Assembly (NCBI GenBank): GCA_002914805.1
Contig: JXTB01000126.1
Coordinates: 62,001 to 126,000 of the forward strand
From: Parasponia andersonii
Lineage: Eukaryota > Streptophyta > Magnoliopsida > Rosales > Cannabaceae
Direction of reading: 5' to 3'
Length of the DNA: 64,000 nt
The notes under the pieces were generated by a model. The model was given only the letters and a program-made list of their open reading frames with translations. It made no database searches and was not told the origin of the DNA. Each line of letters opens with the position of its first letter. The stretch's first letter is position 1. The position numbers were made by a program, and so were the translations under genes. Positions 49,901 through 61,800 of this stretch are shown here, in pieces.

Positions 49901-50472
49901 TTTTTAGTGGGGGGCTTTGTATACAATTTAAGCTATAAAAACCAGAAATATATATAAATTTATTAACTATTTAAAAGAAAATATAAAATTGAGTGGGGAC
50001 TTAATTGTGCATGCCTCCATCCCTGCCCATGTTAACCATGTTCATCTTCAGAGCATTACTATGCTCAATTGCAAAAATATGGAACATTGAGAGCTTGATT
50101 GACAACATTTACATTTCAAACATCTCGAGACATCTACACCCCTAAAAAAAAACAGAAAACATGAATATTGTGAAGCAAGCCCTCATCCACTGCTAATATG
50201 AGAAATAAACTTCGGGCTGAAAAATAAAAAAGAAAGTAAAAAAAAAAAAAGAAAGGACATTTGCACGTTAAGGGAAGACTCGCAATGGAAAATTTCTATT
50301 ATTTTGCACAAACTCATAAAGCAACAGCAGCAGCAACAACAGCGAAAAGACGACGACGACAACAAACTAATGTACCAATGTCATTGGTTTACTGCATACA
50401 TACTCATTACATACCTAAGAGTGCTGTGAAGACCCTTAAAACAAAAGCACTGCTGTGTAGACCAACCAAGAT
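46953..50472. other. Intergenic DNA between XTH and ASB, no gene seen
   Basis: AT-rich. A hAT-MITE-like stretch (GGCACTTGTTTGGAAG near 49156, then CAGCTTTTAAAGCCCAAAAA) and a related piece near 49778 are short fragments. A duplicated phrase (ACGACCACTCTTTTCCTC and ATGACCATTCTTTTCCTC near 48488 and 48599) is minor. The ASB 3' untranslated region must lie directly left of 50473, but I see no clear polyadenylation signal. Confidence 0.4.
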
Positions 50473-52910
50473 CTAATTCTCAGTTTCTAACTCCTTTTTC
50501 TCTATCAGTTTGATAAAGTTGCACACAATGTCCTTGCCTTCTGTAGTGATTATACTTTCGGGATGGAATTGAACCCCCTGCAAGTTTAAATTTGTTTCGT
50601 TATTGGGTTGAAGCAATAAGTACAATTCAGTTCTCCAACTTTCTTATTTACTGAATTCAAACCAGGAAAAAAAAAAAAAAAGCTACTTCAAAGAAAATGT
50701 TTGACAAACTTGAAATACTTAGCAATTTGTCAAAGTAACATGGAGAAAAAGAAGGTGCGTCAGTTAGAAAATGTCATCCTCTCTCCAAATTAGTCCAGGT
50801 TGCATGAGATTACAAATTAACACATGCAAGCTGCTAATTATTTACAACTGCATCAAAGAGACCATTGTGATTTTGAGTTCAGGCGGAAAAAAGCAACTGG
50901 ATAATTTACATAAAACCACATGGACAATGGTCGAAATATCACATTTCACACTCCCAACTGTTCCTTGTGCATATTTTCTGTCTAAGAAATCTCCGACTGC
51001 ACCTTTAACTCCTTAAATTTCTTCCTCACTCTTCTGTATGGCGCAGATTACGACCAAAACTATTACCTCCTTTTTTTTTTTTTCTTTGTGTGTCTGGTGT
51101 GTGTGTGTTTAATTTTTCCAAATTCGACGACCATTGCGCCCCTGAACTATCTACTACGAGAAGTAGTCTTCTCAAATCCAACATACCCGTCTATGGTGAA
51201 AGTATGATTCAATCTAAACTATCCAGTATAGTAAAAAAAAGGGTTGATCATGACATCAGTTGGCTCAATTGCCGATAATAAAGTTTCATTGATTAGGAGA
51301 AAACCAAGTCAAAGTGAATCATTCTCCACCTAAAAACTGTTTTGGAGTAAACCCTGAATTTGATTAGAATAATCTTTATTAAGTATTGATCGACGATAGA
51401 TTAAGCTTGAATACGATTAAAGCAAGAAATAGAGCAAAAATAGAGAAAAAGAAGTATGATAGTATTATTTTAGGGGTTACGGATCCTAACTAAACTAGGA
51501 TATCCTTACCCGATACTCTAAACCTTTTTAGGGGAATATGAACGTAAGTTACATGTACTAAATCAAGGAATACCAGTCACTGTTGCATGCTGAAACTTTC
51601 TAACTAAGTAACATGTTAATTCCTAGTAACTAACTCTTAAACCAGGTGGTTTCTGGTTTACCTTTGCTGGTTTTTGGGTGAAACTGATGAGATCGCAGCC
51701 TCTAGGTTGTTTCCTAAGACAGTTTGCTAAACTCTAAATTGGTTCTCAGTACTCCTATGTTCTTTAATCATTGTTTTTCACCAAAACCATGGCTGGAACT
51801 AAATCCTAGGAGACAAGGAAAAGTTATTTTTGCCACTTGCTAGCCTTGTCTTCCACTAGCTTCTTGCTTCCAAGTTTCAGCTCCTTATAAATAGGAGCGG
51901 CCCTTTTATACAAAAACAACAAGAAGTTCATTCACAACAGGTCCTACATACACAAACACTTTTGCACAATCACTCTCTCTCTCTTTCACCCATCTGCTCA
52001 CGTTTTTAGCCATTACAGTGGCAGAAACTCTCAACTTTCTTGCATTTTAGTCCACCCGATAGGCACAAAACATCTCCTAACCTCCTACATATCACTCAAA
52101 ATCGTGTTCCTAGCCTAAGATCACTAATTTAACTTCATTCTCATATCAGAAAGTGATCTTTAGTGTCTGTTGCATGCATAATCAGTTATTATTTATATAT
52201 AAACAGTGGCTGATTTTTGTTCTTTTATCATATTCCTCGGCTTCTAAGTCCTTATTTCTCTCACTCATACTTTGCTTAATATTCATCATATAAGTGTTAT
52301 ATCCTATTTTATAAGGTTTTGTACTAGTTCATACCCGGTAAACACTAATTTACATATATATAAAGTGACTGATCATTCACCCCCACTTTTCTGTATTACA
52401 AAAAATGTGAAGTGAAAACCTTTAATGTGATCATTAAAGATTCCTACTTCATGTTTTATATACCTATACTCATATATGTGCATGATCAAGGCTTGGTCAG
52501 TATGTAACCGAGCCATATTTCGAACAAGTCATCATCAATCCCCTTTTTTATACATATACTAATATCTCATTCAAAAAACTCTATAAGGGTTTAGCCATTT
52601 AAGACCCCAATCTCATGTTCATGGTAGTTTTTTCGCCAAGACAGCATCTTCTGTTTTCTGGTATTTTATCTTATTGTGTTTTATTTTCAGTACAAGTTTA
52701 TTCCAATTGACTAGTACATTTCACCTCTTTTATTTTCAATATTTACATTTCAGTAACTTTATTTTCAATTATATTTAAATCTCTTCGTTTTTTATTATTT
52801 AAATTTCAGTGCTTTTAATCTTAAGTTATTTATATTCTAGTATCTTAGAATCCAGTTAATTGGTTGCCTTTTTATTATGTATTTCTTTACATAATGAACT
52901 TAACTACTTA

Positions 52911-52988
<78 letters not shown>

Positions 52989-55900
52989 CTCTAACTTTTA
53001 TGCTCAAATATTTTCAGAAATAAAAAATTACCACGAATATACATAAAAAGGCAACTCCACTGGAGATGGTTTTGGAAGATTGAATCTTCTTAATGTTTAT
53101 AGAGTTCTGTTTTCATCTTGTTCTTAAGGTCTTTCTTATCCTTTTATTTATCCTTAATCTTAAACTTTCTACTTTGTTCATCCAACTTCTGATCATTTGA
53201 GAGAGAGAGATAGTTAATCCACCTAATCCACCACCTTTACCACCTAGACTACCCTGACCACCACCAATGCCTCCAGCTAGTTCTGAAGGTTCTGTTCAAC
53301 AAAACCTGCTAAGAGAACTTTTAGCTATGATGAGATCTCTTCATGAAGAGGTCGCTGCTCTAAAAAATAGGGAAGCAGTGCACAATGGGGATGGAACAAA
53401 AAGTTCCAAGGTTGTTCCACTTGTACAAAGTGGAGCAAGCCCCAATGCAACTCAAGCAGATGTTTCAAATGTAGTAGCAACTCCTCCTGTTGCTCTTACC
53501 ACTCCTATTGTAGTCAATATCACCACTTAAATTGCTCCAGCCACAAGCAGCCAATATTTCACGAAGGAAGAGATCCTAGAGCTATTTAAGACTGGCTGGG
53601 CAAGTAAAGGTCCACAAAAGATTAATTTTAGGCCTCCCTACCCAGCTTATATCTTGTCCAAACCGTATCCCAAGGATTATGTGAATCCGAGGTTTAGAAC
53701 CTTTGATGGAAGAAAAGGGAAAGCAAAGAAGCACGTGGTAGGATTCATAGATGATCCTGGATCATATGCTAGGGACTAGGACTTGAGGTTGAGTGAATTT
53801 TCTAAGTCTCTCACAAGGAGAGCCTATGATTGGTTTGTCGATCTGCCTCCAAACAATATTAAGGACTGGGATGACTTGCTGAGAGTCTTTTGCTCCAAGT
53901 TATTTGTGGTTGATTCCAAATGCACATTTGCTGACTTGTCATCCGAGTACCAGAGAGAGAATGAATCATTGATGGCTTATGTTAATAGATTCAAGGAAAG
54001 GGTTCTAGATTGTGAAGACTCTGTCACCAAAGAGCAAATGATCAAGATGTGCATCAAGAGGATGGATCTAGAATGCAGAATCTATGTCATGGGCCATGTG
54101 ATCACCAATGTTGCTGATTTGATGCAAACGGTAAAAGTGAGAAAGAAAAATAGAGTCAGGGTCAACTCTAGCACGCCTAGCAACACATGGAATAAATCCT
54201 TTCCAAACAAGAGGAAGAGAGAAGTATCCGTTGTAGAGAGACCTAGTAGAAATCAGCAAGTACTTCCAGAGATTCCTTTAGAGAAGAAAAAGGTGGAAGC
54301 CTTGGTGAAGGCATGGATTGAGGATGGACAATTGAAAGAGTGTCCCGTGGATAAATTACAAACTCAAGAAGAAAAAAGAAATCCTAGATATTGCCCGTAT
54401 CATAGGAAAGTAGCTCATTCTACGGTTGATTGCTATGCTATTACGAAATTTTATCACTTGAAAGTAAATAAAGGAGAAATTGTCAAAACACAAGAATCAG
54501 ATACCAATCCTTTTCCAAATCATGGGAAGGGGCAAGTGATGACCTGCACTGCTGTAGAAATTGTTGAGCCTCAGTCAGCAGGGAAAGATCGTGCTGAACT
54601 TGAAGAAAGTGATGTTAATACAGAGTTTTTAATGAAATCTAAGTATTCAAGAATTTGTTTGATAATTTGGAGTTCGGAGAGGAAGCTAGAAACAAAGCCA
54701 CTCAAGCCATCTTAGAGGTCTCCAACCAATATAAACCTCAATGTTGTATGTCCGGGAATGTTGTCTGAAAAGTAGCAAGACAACAAGAAGATGACATTAC
54801 TTCACCAGAAAAATGCTCAAATTTTGAACTTTAGTCACAACAAACCTTTATATGTGGAAGCTAAAGCAAATGACCTAAAGTTCAAAAGAGCACTCATAAA
54901 TAGTGGCTCATCACTCAACATTATGCCTTAGCAAACCTTTAAAACAGCAGGCATACCTAAGAGTAGGCTTATAATTCAAGCAACTCTGTTAGTCACATTC
55001 GCTTCAAACACGTGTAACAAAGGGACATGTTGTTGTGGACCTTCAAGTAGGACTAATTCGGACACCTACCAAGTTCCATGTGATAGAAGCGGATGTGTCA
55101 TATCATTTGCTATTGGGAAGGCCTTGGATATATCACAATTATGTGGTTCCTTCTACATTACACCAGTGTCTCAAAGCAATAAAAGGAAAGAAAGAAGTGA
55201 TGATACCAGCAACGAAAGCACCATTTTCTCAAGAAGTTCACTGGGTAGAGACAACATTCTTTGATGAAATAGCTGATACAATTGAAGAGACCAGGCCACG
55301 AGGGGTGTCTCTAAATGAAGAAGGGAGTTCCCCTGATAATTGTCAAAGGGAGATTAACTTGGTGGATGATGACGAACCAATCATTAAAAGAATCAAACTT
55401 CATGATACGAGGATTGCTTATAAGTTATGAAGGGGCGGTGAGGTAAGTAATGACCTCGCGGAACCAAAGAATAAAAAGAGAAAATTTGAAGAAATAAGTG
55501 AAGCCAATTTCGAGAGAATTGAGGCAATCCCTCTAGTCCTAGAGAAATTGCAAGATGAACCCAGGAATACTCAAGAGAAGCTAAAGAAAGTTAATTTGGC
55601 TGAGAAAGGTGAAGAAAGAGCAACCTTTGTTGTTGAGAGATTAGAAGTAGAATTTGAAGCCACATTGATTCAGCTACTAAATGAATACAAGGATGTGTTT
55701 GCCTGGACATATGAAGAAATGCCAGGACTCAGCACAAAGCTAATCACACACAAGCTAGTTGTCAACCCTGTTGCGAAGCTTGTAAAGCAGACTGCTAAGA
55801 ACTTCAGTAACCACATTCAAGTCCAGATCAAGAAAGAATTGGAGAAACTGATAGAGGCGAGATTCATTGAGCCATGCAAACATCCTGTGTGGTTGGCGAA

Positions 55901-58789
55901 TATTGTGCTAGTGAGGAAAAAAAATGGGTAGATAAGAACTTACATAGATTTCAGGGACCTCGTTAGAGCTTGTCCAAAGGATGATTTTCTTTTGCTTAAT
56001 TTGGCATGCTCATTGATGCAACTGCAAATCATGAGATGTTCTCATTCATGGACGACTTCAATGGGTACAACCAGATCAAAATGGACCCTGAAGATGCGGA
56101 GAATACTGCATTTAGAATCTCTTTTGGCAATTTTTACTATACTGTAATGTCATTCGCATTAAAGAATGCAAGAGTCACCTATCAAAGAACTATGACAGTC
56201 ATCTTCCATGACATTATTCATGATTGTGTGGAAGACTATGTTGATAACTTAGTGGTCAAATCCAGAAAGAATGAGCTACATCTAAACCATTTGAGGAAAG
56301 TCTTCGATAGGTGTAGAAAGTATGAATTGAAAATGAATCCCTTGAAGTGTGCTTTTGGGGTTACAGAAGATAAGTTCTTAGGATTCATGATCCATAAAAA
56401 TGGCATTAGGATAGATGAAAACAAAATAAAAGCTATCCTAGAAGTCAAGCCTCCACAGATTCTCAAACAAATCAAGGAGTTCATAGGAAAGATCTCTTAC
56501 TTAAAGAGGTTCATTCCTGCCCTGGCCAGCATAATCAAACCATTGCACCAGCATAAAAGCAGTTGAACCTTGAACCTCCACCAGGATGGAACCCTGATGA
56601 ATTCACCCGAGACCCCCCTTCGACGAGGAAAGTGACCTAAGGAGGAGGATAGTTCAGAAGGATGAGTGAGGATTAAAATTGTCACCACACTGTCCTTTAG
56701 GTCGAAGTACAAAGATTTCCATCTAGAAATTTCCTGGTAGGCTGCTTGTAGGTCCGAGTGCTGATCAGATTAACTTCTAGTTTAACAATCTTGTTACCAA
56801 CAAAATATGTCAGCAATGTATTTTGAGGTGTTTTTGGAATAGGATTGAAGAGCTGCGATGTGACTTTTATAGAAAGCTACCTCCTCCTTGGTTTTGTTTT
56901 AAAGAGTAATAAGTTGCTCGTCCAAGGAGGTTATATGATCAAACAGCTCTAAAGCAACGTTAGGATTTCTCCTAATCTCATACATGGAAGGAAAACCAAC
57001 AATGGACTGATCTCCAGAGTCATTCGTAGTATCTAAGTCTATAATATGAGTATCACTGGATGAAATAAGAGAATTTCGAAAATCTTTGTTGACAGAGTGA
57101 CTCACTGGAAAAGAATAAGGAGAATCAAAAGGAGATGATGAAAGAGAAACTGGTATTAACCTCACACTTATGAAATGTAGAGGCATGGTTTGAAGAATGA
57201 ACTAGTTTGAGGTCCTATTTATAGAAGGACTTAATATTTAAGGTAAATACCTAAATTAGATTAAAATAATCTTTATTAAGTATTGATCAATGATAGATTA
57301 AGCTTGAATATGATTAAAGCAGGAAATATAGCAAAAATAGAGAAAAAGAAGTATGATAGTGTTATTTTAGGAGTTACGGATCCTAACTAAACTAGGATAT
57401 CCTTACCCTATACTCTAAACCTTTTTAGGGAAATATGTACCAAATCAAGGAATACCAGCCACTATTACATGTAGAAACTTCCTAACCAAGTAACATGTTA
57501 ATTCCTAGTAACTAACTTCTAAACCGGACAGTTTCTGGTTTACCTTTGTTGGTTTTTGGGTGAAACTGATGAGGTGACAGCCTTTAGGTTGCTTCTTAAG
57601 GCAGTTTGCTAAACTCTAAATTGGTTCTTAGCACTCCCATATTCTCTAATCATTGTTTTTCACCAAAACTATGGCTGGAACTAAATCCTAGGAGACAAGG
57701 AAAAGTTGTTTTTGCTATTTAGCAGTCTTGTCTCCCACTAGCTTCTTGACTTCCAATTTTCAGCTCCTTATAAATAGGAGCAACCCTTTTACACAAAAAC
57801 AACAAGAAGTTTATTCACAGCAGGTCCTACATATACAAACACTCTTACACAATCACTCTCTCTCTCTCTCTTTCACCCATCTGCTCACGTTTTTAGCCAT
57901 TGCAATGGCAGAAACTCTTAGCTTTCTTGCATTTTAGTCCACCCGATAGGCACAAAATATCTCCTAACCTCATACATATCACTCAAAATCGTGTTCTTAG
58001 CCTAAGATCACTAATTTAACTTCATTCTCATATTAGAAAGTGATCTTTAGTGTCTGTTGCATGCATAATCAGCTACTATTTATACATAAACAGTGGTTGA
58101 TTTTTGTTCTTTTATCATAGGCTTCTAAGTCCTTGTTTCTCACTCATACTTTGCTTTATATTCATCATATAAGTGCTATATCCTATTTTATAAGGTTTTG
58201 TACTAGTTCATAACCGGTAAACACTAATTTACATATGTATAAAGTGGCTGATCATTCATTTCCACTTTTCTACATCACAAGGAATGTGAAGTGAACATCT
58301 TTATTTGATCACTAAAGGTTTCTACTTCATGTTTTACATACATATGCTCATATATATGCACGATCAAGGCTTGGTCAGCATATAACCGAGCCATATTTCA
58401 AACAATAAGTCATCATTAATCCCCTTTTTCATATACATACTAACATCTTATTTGAGGAACTCTATAAGGGTTGAGCCATTCAGGACCCCAACCTCATGTT
58501 TATGGTAGTGTTTGCGCCAAGACAGCATCTTCTGTTTTTTGGTATTTTATCTTATTGTGTTTTATTTTTAGTACAAACTTATTCCAATTGACTAGTATAT
58601 TTCACCCCCTTTATTTTCAATATTTACATTTCAACAACTTTATTTTTAGCTATATTTAAATCTCTTTGTTTTCTATTATTTAAATTTCAGTACTTTTAAT
58701 CTTAAGTTATTTACATTCTATTATCTTAGAATCCAAATAATTGGTTCCCTTTCCATTCTGTATTTCTTTACATAACGAACTTAACTACC

Positions 58790-58849
<60 letters not shown>

Positions 58850-61800
58850 ACATATACTTGAGTCTCTAATTTTTATACTTAATTATGTTGTCTTAGTTTT
58901 TAAGTAACAAAACAAGTAATCAAATATTTTCAGAAATCAAAAATTATCACAAACAAAACCAAAACCATAATTCCTCGTATGCATCAATACCATCAATCTA
59001 GAGAGTATAAGACATCCAAATTTGATGTTAATCTTCTTACAATTTTAATTATCCCAATTATTTTGATCAGAGTTTAGTTATCACTATACAGGGTCAACAA
59101 TAAACCCCTAAACTAAAGAAAGGATTTGAATTCCTACAAGTTTCTAGATTTTGATCTTGCTTTCATTTGGTGAACTGAGTTCATGTCAATCTGCTAGAAA
59201 TGCAAAATTAAAGAAACACATATTTCCCTTTCTTGCAACAATTTGTATCATGACTCTTTATGTGCTTGGCCCTAATAGAGTAATCAGTAATAAACTTTTA
59301 TCTTATTTCAGATTCAAATGATTACACGTGCTCATATGGGAACTATCAGAAAAATTATAACTAAAGTTTTCTTTCCCACAATGGTTTTACACACAAAATC
59401 GAATTGCATAACTTACATATCTTCATGACAACTCTTCTTCTGAACCATAATTCATAAACTCTATTATTTGTTATATAAGAGCACTTTCCCAAATTGAATT
59501 GAACAATAGCATTCGTATCTCAGTAATACATATCCTTCTGCATAATCCAAGTGACGAAAGGAAGATAAGGTCTCACCTGTATGTGGCGATATTTTTTGTG
59601 ACGAGCAGCCATTACAAGCCCATCCCCTGTCCATGCTGTGATCTCGAGTTCTTCATGCGGAAAACTTTCTTGTTCAATCACAAGGCTGTGGTATCGACCA
59701 GCGGTGAAAGGGCTGGAAACAATGTGCATATATTTAATACAATTGGAATCATTTGCATAAAAAAGTTGAAGCTTTAGCAGTTTATAAAGAAGCATTGTCC
59801 ACCTATGTAGGGCCAAGAAGTAAAAGTTTAAGATCTTCTTAGAAAAGCTAGGAGATCCATGCTTCATTAAAAATGTCTTTTAATTAAAAAACAATATTCT
59901 GACTTTTCAGCAGTAAGTTTTGAGCCCTAAAAGTATCTTTAAAAGCTGTGCCAAACAGGCCCGTAATATATCACTTAAACGAAGGCAAAGCTTTTTAACT
60001 GACATTGAAGTGACAAACATTTTTACTGAAACAAATTAGGCCCATAAGAAAGGCACAATTTATTTACATAGAAGAAAACCAAATGTCATATCTGACAATC
60101 AGGAAAATACTATGTTCTATTTTCCAAAAAATCTAGCATGATTTCAAAGAAAATTGGCAATACTTTCTTAATATATTGTAGTATTAAATTGTCTTGCAAA
60201 GATAACAAGAATTAGAACATAAATGCAGTAGCCTAAAAATCTATACCTGCAAATGAAGTATTACCAAGACTAACTTATGTTTTTCTTAAAAAGTATAAAC
60301 GAAGCTAATAGATATTAAGGGAAGAAACAGATTGAATACTTAGACAATCCAGAGAACAATCCCTCTTCCCCCTTCTCATCATAGTACACCAGAGAACTCT
60401 TCCCATGCATGACGCCATAAGGAGATCTCACAATCTTTCCTGCAATACCAAATCCATGAGCATTTCCATAACCCAAAAACAAGCAATTTGTAGCGACAAG
60501 AGAAACAGGTCCCTTTAAAAAGACCACTCAGATGTAAACGTCCTTTCAGATACAAAAAACTAAGCGAAAGACAATTTTTCTGATACTTGTCTTTCTGCTG
60601 AACAAAAGACCATTAATATGACAGACTATATCTAATAAGATACCTCCAAAAGCCTCTCCAATGCACTGCAAACCCATGCATACACCAAACAACGGCACCA
60701 TTGGCCCAAGCTCCAAAACCGTTTCCAATGATATTCCTGAATCTTGGGGTGCGCCTATAAAGAGGAATCAATATAGTCCTTTGTCTAAAAAGTTCTCCTC
60801 AACATGTCTAATTAAAAAGTAGAATATTAGCACAATTCTAACCTGGCCCTGGAGAGATAAGCACTCCTCTAGGGTTTTTCCTATAAAATTAACAGAAAAG
60901 TTTAAGCTTGTAGCAATCTTATTAAATCAACCTTAAAAGAAGTAAATACGCTCTATCAAGACTGTTAACTCAAAAGCCATTACATTATCCAGCAATCAGT
61001 GATATCCTAATAAAATATTACCTTTTCAGTTCTTCCACAGTTAGTTCATCATTCCGATAAACTTCAAAATGACAACCCAGCTCTCCCATATACTTCAAAT
61101 CACAGAAAGCTATCAGAATGCCGGCTTTTAGTATAAAAGAAGCTTAAATAGACTAAACAAAATGTAAAGAGTATAACATGCAAAAGTTTTTTTTTTTTTT
61201 TCTCTTCTTTCCTTTATTGCGCCTGTAGTGCATTAGAACTGACATTTTGAGAACTTGTTTCGCACTACAAAAGAAGTGATTCTTAAAGAACAAAAAAATA
61301 ACCATCTCTCATTTTGAACAATATTTTGTAACTAAGAGAAAAAAAAAAAACAGCATTAACTACTACCTTTTTTTTCTTCTGTATGGAATAACTATCATGA
61401 CCTAAGAGCTTTAGTACAGTTCACGATGCTAAGACAATTCCAGATAAAGGAATAATGTGATATTTTTTGTCATCTCTTTCCAAGCTCACCATTCATTGGA
61501 AAAAATTATCTAACACATTCCTTTGTATTGTCTTAATTTCTTTTGAATGACATGAAGAAAATTGGAACATCTTAAGTACATGTTTTCTTTAAGAACTAAA
61601 GTAGTGTCTACAAAATATTTTGAGAGTACTAAAAAGTCTAATGTGATACCTTTATACATACGTATATAACATTCTGTTTCCACTAAAGGCAAAAATTAAA
61701 TGTATTCAATAAGGAATGCATTGTGATCTGGGTATAATCATTCACATTCAATTTAAAGCAGGCCTGGCAACATAATAGGTCAGTATAATCTAAAGGACAA

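Larger units (their letters stand above)
51338..58955 (+). mobile_element. Ty3/gypsy (Tat-like) LTR fossil inside the last ASB intron
   Basis: Direct LTRs lie at 51338-53038 and 57235-58955, with gag, protease and reverse transcriptase remnants between them on the plus strand, antisense to ASB. The flanking 5-mers are AAAAC and AAACC. A primer-binding-like GGCAACTCCACTGGAGATGG follows the left LTR, resembling Tat/Ogre-type elements. RNase H and integrase were not recognised. An antisense open frame sits before the 3' LTR. A hand count over the first ~117 aligned LTR bases gives about 8 differences (~7%), mostly transitions, so it is probably a few million years old. It is broken in several places. 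Confidence 0.85.
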
